Assembly (NCBI RefSeq): GCF_027244095.1
Contig: NC_069659.1
Coordinates: 32,779,501 to 32,843,500 of the forward strand
Direction: 5' to 3'
DNA length: 64,000 bases
Source of the DNA: Hemicordylus capensis
Lineage: Eukaryota; Chordata; Lepidosauria; Squamata; Cordylidae
In this document: one piece after another, positions 33,525 to 45,323 of the stretch
Layout of the letters: each line of letters starts with the position of its first letter
How positions within the stretch are numbered: the stretch's first letter is position 1
The notes under the pieces: model-generated
The model's input: only the letters and a program-made list of their open reading frames with translations
Databases searched by the model: none
Told to the model about the DNA's origin: nothing
Made by a program: the position numbers and the translations under genes

Positions 33525-33929
33525 TAACCTATAAAGCCCGGAACAGCTTAAGCCCTAGGTATTTAAGAAAAGGTTTTCTTCACCATGAGCACCATTGCTC
33601 ACTGAGATCATCCGGAGATGTCCATCGGCAGCTGCCACCAGTTCATCTGGTGGTTACTCAGTGGAAGGCTTTCTCTGTTGCTGCCCCCAGACTTTGGAAT
33701 GCACTCCCTGTCGAGATGAGAGCCTCCCCATCTCTGACTACTTAAAAAAATTCTTTGAAGACCTACCTTTTCACCCATGCTTTTTAACTTCATTGTGGTT
33801 TTAAACTGTTGTAAGGTTTTTATTTTTGTGTTTTAACTTTTTATCTTGTTGTGAGCCGCCCAGAGATGGAAGTTTGGGGTGGCATACAAATTTGTTAAAT
33901 AAAATAAAATAAAATAAATATCTGATTAA

Positions 33930-34455
33930 TTAACAGGACCTTTTTGTTGAGCAAAATATTGATCACCATAATCACTCTGGCACCGAACATCAATACTGAA
34001 CTGAATATTAAACTTTTGCATGTCGCTGAAAGTTCTTATCAGCCTGCTGGAGATTTATGAGTCAGAACCTGGACAGAATCCTAAAATGAGGAATCTGTCA
34101 CCTTTGCCTACATCTTTTCCTTTCAACACACAACACTTAGAATAATTTCCTATTCTCCCACCCCACCCCTCCCCACCCCACCCCACCTCAACTCCTGCTG
34201 CTTTCCCTGCCAGCTGAGTTCTAGAAAGCTTACAGAAATCAAATTGGAAAAGCAAAAGGTTATTAATCCACTTATTATTAATGTTGGCTTGGTGGAGAAA
34301 AGCCAGAGCAGGTTTTCAATAAGATTATTTGGCTGCTGACAGAACTTTGAAGCGTTATTAGCAACATTAAAGCTGAGTAATGGAATTACGTCTAGGAAAG
34401 GAGAGACAGAGCCCCTATGGCTAGCTCGCCATGGAAGCATCTTGGACACAGCCCA
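33930..34455. other. No recognisable feature
   Basis: A C-rich run (CCCCACCCC type) near 34160-34190. Nothing else recognised. Confidence 0.4.
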
Positions 34456-34459
34456 ACAG

Positions 34460-34560
34460 ACATGTATGTAGTTGTCTCCTAGACTGGGTTCACACAATCA
34501 TAGGTATCCTGGTTAAAAAGTTAATCAAGATTAGTGAGTCATTCCCTACCTCACAATATA
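34460..34560. repeat. Fragment of the CCTGGTTAA repeat family
   Basis: TGGGTTCACACAATCATAGG and TCCTGGTTAAAAAGTTAATC match 32.03-32.11 kb, including some 20 bases upstream of the repeat in both copies. Confidence 0.6.
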
Positions 34561-34883
34561 GATCCGCTACCCTTATGTCTGTCTCTACCATTATGTGACT
34601 CTGTGCCTGCACACTTATGCTGCCCACCATTGTAATCACTTCCAGTTACAGATTGTCAGAGACTCCAGGGCTTGAGAGAGGAATTTCAGGGTCTGAGACC
34701 AAGGTAGCTGCCCTGGATGATGTGTCCTAAGGCATCAGATCCTTCTTCAGGCACAGAAGCAAACAGGGGTGTGCAGCACCAGACCCTGCCATTTGCAAAT
34801 ACTTTGAAGCCTATGGATTACCCAGGCCTGGTGTATGAATACTAAGAGCCCCTTACTTTCTGCCCTTGCTCAGCCAACAGAGG

Positions 34884-35170
34884 CTGTGTTCACACAATCC
34901 AGGTGATCTTGGTTAAAGAGTTAATCAGGATCACTGAGCCCTGTAGAGCTGATTGTGAGAACTCAGAATTTCCCAGCAATCCTGGTCAAAGCATTGTGGT
35001 TAAACAGCATTTAACAAGGATAGATAGCCCGGATCAGATCCTGGTTAAATACAGTTTAACCACAGTGGTTTGGCGAGTGGAATTCTGGATTCTTACAGTT
35101 AGCTGTGCCGGGCTCAGCGATCCTGGTTAACTCTTTAACCAGGATTGCCGTGATTGTATGAATGCACCCA
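34884..35170. mobile_element. Inverted-repeat element (CCTGGTTAA family), full length
   Basis: The ends GTGTTCACACAATCC and GTGATTGTATGAATGCAC, and GGTTAAAGAGTTAATCAGGA with TCCTGGTTAACTCTTTAACC, are inverted over about 60 bases. Internal copies of GGTTAAA and TTTAACC add more pairing. Non-coding. Confidence 0.7.
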
Positions 35171-35174
35171 GGAA

Positions 35175-37205
35175 GGTTTGTTGTGTTTCAGGTGCCAATT
35201 CAAGCTGCTGATTGGTTTTTATGACTGTTGCCCAGGTAGAGTGGATTGGCTTCACCCCTTCCCTAGAGAAGGTTATTTTGCTTAGGGGCCTTGCCCGATT
35301 TTCTAAGCACTGGCTCTGACACTTTTACTGCTGTTGGCAGGTCTTCAGGGGATTCTTCCAAGTCCAACGATGAAGGCAGGGCTGTGTCTTTGGGTTGTGG
35401 TGGGCATAATGGCTCTGGCTCTTGATTACTCTGCCATGAGGGGTCCTGTAGGGACTTCCTACTCTATCTCAAACATTTGGTGTTTTTTTACATTGGTTTC
35501 ATGTATGATCACTTTGTTTTCTATAATTTTTCAACATTTCTAATTTTTGTATTCATTTTGTTTGAGATTTTTTTTATTATTGCTTTCATTCATTCTCATT
35601 CCTCCCTTTCTTTAACAGAAAAAAGGAAACTATCACTTGTATTGTAGGAGCTTCCAAGCTGCATCTACATCCAGAAACATATGGGTTAAGAGAGGGGGGA
35701 AAGGTTGCTACCAGGAGGCAATGGTGCTTTTGAAACTCCCTTTAAAAATACATGAATGGCAACAAATGGAGATTCCAAAGCCAGACCCCAATTTGCTCTA
35801 TTTCTTCCATAGCCCATTCAGTTTGAAACAAATGGATTTTAATGAGCATTCCAAAACGGAATACACATGCCTACTGGCTACCTGTCAAAAACTCTGCCCT
35901 CTCTGGGATAGCTAGGTATATTTAAAGGGCAATCCTTGAGCCTAGAGTTTTGTACTCTGTTGCAGCTCAGTTAGGTTTAGCTGGGTGCATTATTTTCTCT
36001 CTCTCTGTGTGTGTGTGTGAAGACTGAGGGGGTGAATGTCCCATCAAGGGGGTTCCATCCCAGAGGGTTCTGACCCAGGTCCTGGATTCATGTAAAAACT
36101 TAATCCCCATTAACTGGGCAAAGAGGCACCTTTTCAATTGGTAGTTCTCATATTTTTAGCAGAGGGAAACTAATTCTATGCTGGATTGTCCCTGTCCAAT
36201 AGGGCTGTGCATCAAATCAGCCCATTAATCAGTTCCGATGCGTTGCAAGCTGCATCGAGGCATTTTTCACAGGAAACAATTCCAATGGAAAGTGCCCCCA
36301 ATCCTGAAAATAGATTCAGTGCAATGCCACATGCCAGAGGCAGGTGCCAAATATTTCCCTCCCTGCTTGCTCATGTAACAACTGCCACCGCTTCCACGGC
36401 CACCTACTTTTTCACAGCAGCCATCATCACTGCTGCATAACTTGGTGTGTGCTGCACACTGTTGGGCTGGTTATGAAAAGGGGAGCAGAGTGGAAGAGGG
36501 CATGCCAAAAAGACAGTAGAGTCTCTAGTGCTCCAGGGTGTCTCCAGAGGACTCTACTGCCATATTTACATCTGTTTTGCTGCTCAGCCAATGCTGAATC
36601 GAGATGTGGCACAAAGAAGGGCTATTTCAGGGCAGCTCTTTGCCAAGAGGTAGCTGTGCCACTGCTCAGCAAACAGCTGCTCGGATGGCAGCAGGCAGCA
36701 AAGAGGGCATCTTGCCACCCTACCAGCGCCCCAATAATCTGATGCTTCGAGGCTCTCATGCAGAAGGCTCTGGATGCCAGCGGGAGGCTCTGCAGCCACT
36801 AGAGCGGCTCTGTACATATGGCAGAGTACACTCCAAAAGCCTGAGCTGATAAGAAATATAAGCTACCTGGAGAATGGACTTTCCTTGTTCAATCAAACAA
36901 AGTCCACAAGTGGTTAGGTAAACATAATACGGTTTATTATAGATTAAATATAGCCTTTTATCCTTTGCATTTGTGTCAATGGGTTTATGGTAAACACTCA
37001 AAGTCAACAGGGAAAACCACAAAGAAAAGCCGAAGGACATATCTAGACTAAATTGCTTCTGGGTAGTCCTACTGAAATTAAGTAGCCCTTTAGAGTAACT
37101 TCTGAGTACTACAACTGTATAATTTATTCTGGATGTTAGCCACTGACTCCACTCCAAGGGCAGACCTATAGACCAGTTCACTGTTTTTTAGCCTACTTTC
37201 CAGTA
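35175..37205. other. No gene recognised
   Basis: An L2-tailed repeat fragment (CCATTAACTGGGCAAAGAGG) is at about 36100-36180. Frames of up to 132-141 aa near 36.3-37.2 kb lack known motifs and overlap on both strands, so they look like chance. Confidence 0.45.
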
Positions 37206-37210
37206 GGCTT

Positions 37211-38378
37211 ATGAGATCACCCAGCATTCTGTGTGTCCGTGTCTGTGTGTGTGTGTGTCCCCATCAACCTCACAATGCCTGGACCAATATGAACCAAATC
37301 AGGTGCATTTGTAGGGACACACAGGGACACCTCAATGGTGTAGTTTGTGATGATGTCATCCACCCTGGGTGGATGCGTAAATGTTTGAGGCACAAGTGGG
37401 CTACCTTTTGAACCACCTAACTGACCAAAATGGTTACATCTGTAGAGACTCATAGTGATGCCCCAACGGCATAGTTTGTGATTACGTCATCCATCCCAAT
37501 TCAAGTTGGCAGATGTATAAATGTTTGAGGCATAAGTGGGTTAATTAGTGGACTATCTAACCGATTTGAACCAAATTAGGTACAGCTGTCATGAGTGACA
37601 CACAGGGACACCTCAATGGTGTAATTTGTGATGATGTCATCCACCCCAATTCAAGATGGCGGATGCGCAAACTTTTGAGGTGCAAGTGGTCTAACTTGTG
37701 AACTGCCTAACCAATTTGAACCAAATTTGCTACAGCTGTAGGGACACATAAGGATACCCCAATGGCATATTTTGTGATGATGTCATCCACCCTGATCCAA
37801 AATGGTAGATGAGTAATGTTTGAGGTGCAAGTGGGCTAAATTGTGGACTGTCTAAACAGTGATCCCTCTAATTTTTTTCATCTGTGTGCAGAATGAATTT
37901 TGTTCTGGGCATCAGTATCAAGGCAGTGTATGCGCACCTGCATTCAGAAAAGGGTCTTTCTAATTCAACCTGAGTGGGATCTAAAATGAACTGAGCGGAC
38001 ATCCCAAAACTTGTAAGCGCGCGCACATGCGCACGCCTTAGAGGGAACACTGTGTCTAAACAATTTGAACCAAATTAGGTACAGTTGTAGGTGAATGACA
38101 CACAGGAACACCACAATGGCATAGTTTGTGATGATGTCATCACCCTGATTCAAGATGGCAGACACAAACATTTGAAGCGCAAGTGGACTAACTTGTGAAC
38201 CGCCTGATTTGAACCATATTTGTTTCAGCTGTAGGGACACAGACACCTCAGTGGTGTAGTCTGTGATGATGTTATCCACCCCATTCAAGATGGCAGACAT
38301 GTAAATATTCAAGGCACAATTGAGCTAACTTGTGGACCGTCTAACCAATTTGAACCAAATTTGACACAGTTGTAGGGA
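37211..38378 (+). repeat. Satellite-like tandem array, about 145-bp units
   Basis: Seven full or partial units share TTTGAACCAAAT, GCTGTAGGGACACA, ATGGTGTAGTTTGTGATGAT, GTCATCCACCC, AGATGGCAGATG and TTTGAGGCGCAAGTGG. GAACC-type landmarks fall at 37291, about 37430, 37568, 37718, 38067, 38211 and 38352. Spacing is 138-150 once the 204 bases added by the hAT insertion are removed. Units are diverged, so the array is not recent. The last unit stops at 38378. Confidence 0.85.
37857..38052. mobile_element. hAT-type element inside the satellite array
   Basis: The ends CAGTGATCCCTCTAA and TTAGAGGGAACACTG are inverted, and TGTCTAAA is duplicated at 37849-37856 and 38053-38060. At 196 bases it belongs to the family at 54838 and 62107. 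Confidence 0.92.
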
Positions 38379-38379
38379 C

Positions 38380-39905
38380 AAGGAAAGGAAAGTAGTCAGT
38401 TTGTACTAGAACAACTTGTCAAGTGTGGGTCACTTTGGCCAAAAATCTCCACATGAGAGCCATTTCCTACTGTATTTCTTCCTCTGTGCTTTTCTCGATC
38501 TGGAAGGGGCCTTTAAGAGAGAGTGTAGAAAGTGCTGGGAAGGGCTACACTTCCTAGCACTCTGTGCATGTCTTCCAACTTGGTGCTGGGGCTCAAGAGC
38601 TCTCCGTTTCCCTTAAAGGAGCACACATACCCCAGCAATGGGCAAAGTGCAGCACTGCAAGGTGAGAACAGGTGCTCTGAATGGTCCCAGGGGACTGTGC
38701 AGAGTATTCAGCTTTAGCCAAAGCTTCACACAGGCCCAAGGAATAATTAGACAGGGAGTCACACTTATAGTTAATGGGGATGGCCACTGCCCCCTGGGCC
38801 TTACCCTGAAGAACACTGCTGCAGACAGTTATAGCAAATTCACTGAAGGTTCAACCACACCTTCCAAATACCTCTGCTTAGAAGAAGCAGTTCTTTTCTC
38901 CCCCCCCCCCAATGCATTTGATTTGGCAGTAACTGCATTTGTACTGAATAGCAGGAGGCCACAGTGAAGTAAGGATGTGTAGCTTCCAAGCAGCAGCTGT
39001 ATTCAGGGAGATACAGGTAGAAATGATGACTCCATGCAGTATTATCTCCCCTCTGCCACATATGCAGATTGTGATGTTGCTCAAAGAGTCCATTTGGAGA
39101 GTCACAGCTGATAGCAGGAGTGGGATGGGGGAAGGAGCACCTTTGCCCAGGAATGCAGCCCTGCCAGCTTTCCCAGTTGTGTCGGTTGTTGGCTGCATGT
39201 ATTTTCAACTAAAAAACTTTCAAAGCAACTTATAAAAATAGTGCAGAATAATATACTGAGGCTGCTGAAGTATAACAATGTTAACTCATGTTAACTAACA
39301 TTACAGCTGCATTCAGCCATAATGCGAAACCGGAGTTAAATGGGGCAGAGGTTGGAACCCTGTTATGTCAGAATGCATGCAACCACAGTTTTGAGGTGAA
39401 AGCAACCTGCAGTTTGCCTTGCCAAACTCCAGTTTCAACCTTTGATTTGTAGTAAGTTTCGCCACCCCAATCTGAGGTTTGGCGGTTGCAGCATTACATC
39501 CAAACATGGATGCCTACTCTTTAGTAGGAGGAATGGCTGGCCATTAACTATAGAGAACAGAACAAGATAAGAATGAAACACAACCTGAACTTCTGGTTTC
39601 AGTAGATATTTCTCCCCACCCCTCCTCCAGGGCAGAAGTGAAAGCTTCCCATAAAGATAAATGGAGAAAACAAGGATTTTAATGTTGCTTTGACTGAGCA
39701 GCAGCATGTATCCTTGAATACAGAAGGTAGCAGCAAAGATAGGAGTTCATGTGCTCTCCAACCCGAGTCTTATATTGGGTGGTTCATTTTATTTTCCCCT
39801 CATTTAAAAAAAATGTAAAAGCGAAAGTTCCTGCATGGGAGTCAACCGTGCAAAAGGCTGTTGCCAATAACAGAGTACTGGATTTGGGCTGGGAAGGGTC
39901 TGAGG
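38380..39905. other. No gene recognised
   Basis: Overlapping short frames on both strands near 38.6-39.2 kb carry no known motif. The segment 39310-39500 has CCGGAGTTAAATGGGGC and repeated CAGTTTG-type stretches like those at 60.7-60.9 kb and may be an old DNA element. Confidence 0.4.
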
Positions 39906-39911
39906 GAGCCA

Positions 39912-40280
39912 TCTCTCTATATAATTCTCTAAGACGTACCGATCGCTAATCCCATGCATGGCAACTCTCGTGAGAGTTTGCGAGCGATGGGAGGGGGAGA
40001 CGAAAGCAGCGGGGAACATAAGGCCAACGGACAGGCCAGCAAACGAGCGGGTGGGCGGGCGGGGAAGGAAAGCTGCGGTGGCTGGGCAGGGAGAGAAAGC
40101 AAAAGCAGCAGCAGTGGGAGGGGGAGAAAGCAGTGGGCAGCCAGCCAGAGAGAAAAAACACCGGGGGGAGAGAGGGAAGAGGAGGGGGAAGGGCTAAGAA
40201 CAAGGGGCCGAGAACGAGGGAGGGGGCCCAAGAATGAAGGAGAACTGGAGGCGCAGATGCTCTGTGCCCAGGCCAGCTAG
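39912..40280 (+). mobile_element. Non-autonomous Helitron
   Basis: It starts TCTCTCTATATAATTCTC after an A. It ends with a hairpin, GCGCAGA (40251-40257) and TCTGTGC (40261-40267), then CCAGGCCAG and CTAG before a T. The 5' motif and hairpin sequence are shared with the element at 32613-33524, so both belong to one family. The purine-rich interior codes for nothing recognised. Confidence 0.75.
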
Positions 40281-40639
40281 TTGAGATTTCTCTCTGCTGC
40301 AACTTGAGGGATTAATTGTATGAGCGATTTTTTGGCTGGAAATTCAGCCTCAACCACACCTCTAACCTGACATATTAAGAGTAAACTATATTAGAGAGCT
40401 CACATAAGCCACTCTCTGCTAGCCTTAGACCCAGACACCTTTGTCTGCAATATAGGGATAATGGACTGTATTGACATTGGAATTGGCAGGGCAATTTTTA
40501 AAATGGTTAAATCTGCACACACCACCAAAAATACCCCAAACTGAGCATAAAATAAGTGTTGGGTTAGAAGGACCACAACCTCCTGTTTTTGCTGCCATCT
40601 TTTGTTTCCAGGTGCATACCCCTAGTTCCTGGACACAGC

Positions 40640-41045
40640 TGTGTTACTGGACCAGGTCTCATGATCCGTGAGACCCGGTTTGGGGCTGTGAGCGGGAAGG
40701 GAGCACACAATTGCCAGCTCCGAGATGGAGCCAGTGGGGGCTGGGGAGCTCAAGGGTCGCGAGCGTGCAGAGCATACTGGGGAGACCCCCAAGCCGGGAG
40801 GCAGCTTTTCACCTCCCAGTTGGGGGTCTACTCGTGAGTAGCCATTGCGCGGAGCTGTGCCGCGGCTACTCATGAGCAGATAGCCCGGGTTTGCGGAGCA
40901 CTCGCTCCAGAACCATCCGGCCGCTCCAGATGGTTAGCCGCTCCAGAACCATTGGGCTCAGCTACAAGCCCGGTGATTCTGACGATCAGCAAAAATTGGG
41001 CTAGCGGATGCTAGCCTGATTTTTGCTGATTGTCAGAATAGCCCC
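40640..41045. repeat. Foldback DNA with perfect-looking hairpin
   Basis: The strongest part is 40974-41036. GATTCTGACGATCAGCAAAA and GGGCTAGC are mirrored by GCTAGCCTGATTTTTGCTGA and TTGTCAGAATAG, with arms of about 30 bases and a very short loop. ACCATCCGGCCGCTCC and its partial repeat lie upstream. Likely a small DNA element. Confidence 0.55.
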
Positions 41046-41426
41046 ACTATCTTAGATTTCCTTGAGTAGCTCTCACTTCTACCCTAGGGGAAGATTTAAG
41101 AATAGCTCCTAAAATGTATATCCAGAAATCCCCTATCCAGACAGAGTAAGTGTACGTGTTTTCCCTCATCTCCGTGCCTTCAACAACCTGCCCACCCTGT
41201 AACTTGGGAAGATGGTAGAATGCAGGGAGCCAGTCTCTTCAGCTGTCTGTACCCAGGTCAGGGGATGCAGAAGCAGCCACAAGCCCACAAAAGGAGCTGG
41301 TGAACCAGCAAAAGGCTGTTGCCAATTGAAGGAGCTGCATAGCCAGCAAGAGCCCTGCCCCTTCCTGAATCTTCACCTTAGACCTGCTCCAGAAGAGACT
41401 CCTGAACTGGCCTCTCCCTCCTCCTC

Positions 41427-41962
41427 AGAGCTGGAGCTATAATCGGGCAGGTGGGTTTGAAGAACCCGAGCCACCCAGCTCCTGAGAGCCGCTTGACTCA
41501 TACCTCCCGCCAAGCTCCACCCAATTGACCCTCATTTCCCAGCTGTATTGGTTGCTGGCCGCATGTGTTTTGTTCATTCTCTTCCTTGATCAAAACACAC
41601 ACCCAGCAATGCGCACAGCTGAGAAATGAGCTCTGGAGGGCTCATGTGGCCCTTCCTGGACTCTGCCACACCCCCTTGCCTATGACGTTATGCACAAGGG
41701 GGAGTGGCCAGAGACCCAGAGGGCCTGCACAAGCTTGCCAGTGCTCATTCCCAGCTTGCGCTTTGTTGCTAGCTGGGTGTTTTTTCCTTTCTCTCCCTCC
41801 TACTTACATGGCCCTTCCAGGTTCTGGCCACGCCCCTTTGCATGTGATGAAACATGCAAGGTGTGTTGCTGGTGCATGTGTGTGCATACACACACAAAAT
41901 GCACAGCAGAGCTGCCAGGGAGGAGGGCAAACACAGGCCCAAGCTCCCCTGGCTACGCTACT
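41427..41962. mobile_element. Diverged hAT-type element of the CAGGGGCG family
   Basis: The left end CAGAGCTGGAGCTATAATCG plus GGTTTGAAGAACCCGAGC resembles the start of 23559-23957, and the right end GGCTACGCTACTG resembles its right terminus. No target duplication is preserved. The 184-aa frame inside has no known motif. Confidence 0.45.
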
Positions 41963-42309
41963 GCTCCATCAGGAGGGAAGATCTGAGCAGTCATATCTCT
42001 GCCTTCAAAGCTGGATCTCAGTCCTGGCACAGCATCACCTCCACTTTGGGGGACTCGGGATCAATGGAGGGAGTTCTACAGATGGGACAAGATCCTTGCT
42101 GGGAGAAGCATGTTCCTAGTGCTCCAGGACGCCTCTGAGGGGGCAACTGACTCTGGCTGCTCTGGGTCTGAGGGATCTAGAGGGCTGAGTTTGGGGAAAG
42201 GGAACCAGATTGGGACAGGCTACCTCTTCTCCTCTAATAGGGCCTCCTCCATGTCAGTGTAAATGTGAAAACCTGACATCGACACCCGGAATGGGAAATA
42301 GTCCACTCC

Positions 42310-42845
42310 CAGCCCATTTCCGGGCCTTATTCAAAGTGCTGGTTTTAACCTTTAAAGCCCTAAATGGCTTGGTTACCTGAGAAAGCACCTTGCTCCACAT
42401 GTCCCTACCTGCACTTAAGATTTTATTCAGAGGCCCTCCTACGGGCATCCCTGCCAAACGAGGTGAAGTGGGTGGCTACCAGGGAGAGGGCCTTTTTAGT
42501 AGTTGCACCCTATTTATGGAATAACCTCCCCAGTGAGGTTCGCCTGGCTTCATCACTTTGTTCTTTTAGACACCAGGTAAAGATCTTTTTGTTCACTCAA
42601 GCCTTTTAAATTTGGGTTTTCAGATTTGTTCTGATATTTAACTAATTTTAAAATCAGTTTTTAAGCTGCTTTGTATTGTATTTTGTATTTTCTTTTTACC
42701 TTTTTTTGTCTGTTATGTTTCAATGTGTTGTATGTTTTTATTGTATGTTTGAATCCTCTGTTGTGAGCTGCCCAGGGAACAATTTGTTATGGGGTGGCTA
42801 ACAAATAAAGTTGTTGTTATTATTAATTGTTATTATTGTTATTAG
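42310..42845 (+). mobile_element. L2 LINE 3' end
   Basis: It encodes diverged L2 C-terminal protein (AFLVVAPYLWNNLPSEVR). The 3' UTR ends GTGAGCTGCCCAGGGAACA, then TAACAAATAAAG with TTATT repeats. Confidence 0.82.
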
Positions 42846-42990
42846 TTAGATGACATCATCTAGGAGTTTGCCACTGGTTTGCCTACTTTTGCTGAACCAC
42901 CACTACTATAAGAGGATTCTTAAATCTTCTTATAGCACGGGCTGACATACAGAGCAAGGAGGCACCAATGCAGTGAGAGAGCAGCCTAAC

Positions 42991-43588
42991 TGTCAGGCCT
43001 TTGTTCGAGGACTCAGAAGAGGAGTGGGAGGCAGTGAATTTGCCTGAGGATCCCGAGGGCCAGCTTTGTGATCAGAGTGAGGAGGCACTTGAAGAGGGCT
43101 TGGTGCAGGAGGCAGAGCAGAGTGACAAATCCCAGGAGGAACTCTCGCTGCTGGTGTTATCTCCCAGGTAAGGCAGGCTCGAAAAGCGGCGTGACAAAAT
43201 CAGGGAGTTGAGACACAGCGGTTACTTGCAGCATGCACGAGACTAACTGAAGACAGCTGACTGAGCAGAGCACCAATTGAGTTCAGTTGGCAGCCTGCTA
43301 TAAATTCTGCAGCTTCACTCTGACGCGCTGCTAGAGACAACTCGTCAGACAGCCTTGATACCTCCCTCCTTGGACTTGGGATCTTTGGAATCCGGTGAGC
43401 GACCTTGGTTGTGGGGGAATGAAGGTTGAACTTGGTACGCGGTAGTGATTTGTACTCTTGTGCTTTTTACAGATGCTGGATGAAAACCTCGTGCCTGCCT
43501 GGAAGAAGTATTGTAACCAAAGACATCTCTTTGCCTGCTGCTGCATTGCAAATTACGGATGGCTCATCAAGTGTGGCGGGTTACAACA
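42991..43588 (+). mobile_element. Solo LTR of an LTR retroelement (fossil)
   Basis: A 598-bp segment begins TGTCAGGC and ends TTACAACA, with an exact 5-bp flanking duplication CTAAC at 42986-42990 and 43589-43593. A TATA-like CTATAAATTC lies at about 43299. No internal retroviral or gypsy-type coding region is adjacent, so it is a solo LTR. The family (Ty3/gypsy-like or endogenous retrovirus) cannot be settled by eye. The intact duplication suggests moderate age. Confidence 0.7.
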
Positions 43589-43594
43589 CTAACA

Positions 43595-44195
43595 GAACTT
43601 CCCAACTAACTGCTTTGGTGCAGCAGGAAAACAGCAATTTTTGACACTACTCCAGGAAGTCCACTGTGACACCTGAAAATATGTCCCTGAGGGTTGCTAA
43701 GCTCTCTGAGACATATTTGTCAGTGGAACAGAGGGTTTCCTGGGAAAGGGAAGGACCTCAAAAACTGTCACATTCCCACTGTACCAATGCAGTTATCTGG
43801 GAAGTTCTGTTAGACTGCTCTCCCACTGCATCCTTGCTCTGTATGTCTTGAATTGCTTGCATCTTTCAGCTTCCAGACATGTCAGCATCCAAAGCCCTGC
43901 TCTGAGGAAGCGACCTTTTCTAAAGTGGCACCAAACATATTTATTTATTTATTTATTTTCCCCCAGAGAGATTCACCAGGCCAAATAGCTGAATCACTTC
44001 TGCTAACACTTTTTATTTGTGTTTCTGAGAGTTCATTTCCACTGTTTTGTTGATAATACTCATCTGTCAATCTTTGTTGCCAACTTCTGTGTTATTGTCA
44101 GTATGGGTCCCCCCTGCCACCCTTGTTTTAGTTTTTTGACTGCTAAAGGTAACTTGGGTGCTTGCTTTAGGTAGAAAAGTAATCAATAAACCACC
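43595..44195. other. No recognisable feature
   Basis: Short AT-rich runs (ATTT)n near 43940. No gene or clear repeat family. Confidence 0.4.
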
Positions 44196-44199
44196 AATA

Positions 44200-44458
44200 A
44201 CCTTCAAGAGAGCCCTTAAAACCCATCCGTTTGGCCTGGTGTTTCAGGGTTTTAATTGTTTTAATGCTAACCTGGTTTTCAGGGTTTTAATTGTTCTGAT
44301 AGTTTAATTGTTTTAAGATGTTTTAATTGTTATATTTATAGTTCTGTTTTAATTGTTATTGGTTTTAATGGTTTCTGTTTTAATTGTAAACCACCCTGAG
44401 CCATTTTGGAAGGGGGGGTATAATAAATAAATAATAAACAAACAAACAAACAAACAAT
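44200..44458 (+). mobile_element. L2-tailed repeat, 3' end
   Basis: GAGAGCCCTTAAAACCCATC, then many TTTTAATTG units, TGTAAACCACCCTGAGCCAT and an AAAC microsatellite at 44437-44456. Confidence 0.65.
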
Positions 44459-44459
44459 G

Positions 44460-45320
44460 ACTGAGATCCAGACTAACCATGCACAGGCAAAAGTATTTCC
44501 CATTGCATAAGTGAGGAGGAGGAATTGTTGCTGATACCCATTCCTTCAGCAGCCTCCCCAAAATATGTCCCTGAGGGTCTATGAACCCTGAGGTACAATA
44601 TTTTTGTCAGGCATAGGCTGCAGAATAAAGGAGGACTCCTGAAAATTCCTCTTCTTCTCCTGCATGACAAAAAAAACCCCTCTTATCACTGGGACATCAA
44701 TAGTCTGGAGGTTAGCAAATGCTGTTAAGTGATCCTGATTGCTGAAGCAGTGAGAAGTCCAGAGGCAACACAAAAGGGGCTTATTTACTTTGGATGAGAG
44801 ACATTGCTGGAGATTGACTGTAATACTTGCTTGTATTACTTACAAATATACAAACAGAGCTTATTGGAAGCAAGCAGACTCCTAAAAGCAGGCAGCCCAA
44901 CCGCCTGTCCTGTATCAGCTCAGATTTCAAATCATATAAAGGAACGGCGCAGACCTTTGCAAACACACAGGTTCCAGCTCAAATGTTGTACTATTTTCCC
45001 GCGTGTCCAAAATCAAACTGGAAGGGCTTCTAACTGTGCTTGTGTGCTTCCTACCAATTCTGAGAGTGTTGCATGCTCAAGGCTAGAAAGAGACTCTAGA
45101 CCATGAAGGACCAAGTTCTTTTCTTGTGTCCACTGAGTATGTGAGGCCAAAGCAGAGCAACAGACTTGCATGTGCTAATTAAGTCAGCCAAATTCTTGCT
45201 CTAATTTGAGTCTGAACACTGTCTGGAACAACAAGGAAGACTACTAGTATATAATGAGTTTCAGAATTCTGAAAGCATATTTGTTTGATTTGCTGAATGT
45301 TGTGTTTTCCATCTTTAAAA
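44460..45320. other. No gene recognised
   Basis: The 100-aa frame at 44804-45106 has no known motif. No repeat family recognised. Confidence 0.4.
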
Positions 45321-45323
45321 ACA

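Larger units (their letters stand above)
32345..33925 (+). mobile_element. L2 LINE 3' part split by a Helitron
   Basis: The left piece (to 32612) encodes degraded L2 reverse transcriptase (VTSRPDYCNALYVGLPL, LQLVQNAAARLV). The right piece (from 33525) resumes at CCTATAAAGCC and encodes RQLPPVHLVVTQWKAFSVAA and LWNALPVEM. It ends in the 3' UTR at GGTGGCATACAAATTTG plus AAATA repeats. Joined across the insertion the two pieces are continuous, which dates the Helitron after the L2. Confidence 0.85.

Noticed and set aside
32546-33745. Open frames of 280 and 358 aa on opposite strands
   Set aside because: They run through a G-rich minisatellite and a Helitron interior, are low in complexity (Pro/Leu/Ser or Gly/Arg/Glu), and overlap each other. 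Not genes.
37211-38378. CRISPR-like array
   Set aside because: Units are about 145 bases and diverge along their whole length, with no short exact repeats and unique spacers. The setting is vertebrate.
41565-42119. 184-aa plus-strand frame
   Set aside because: It lies in a diverged hAT-type element, has a skewed composition and shows no domain.
42950-43700. Full LTR retroelement with coding region
   Set aside because: Only one LTR and its duplication are visible, and no retroelement coding sequence is adjacent.
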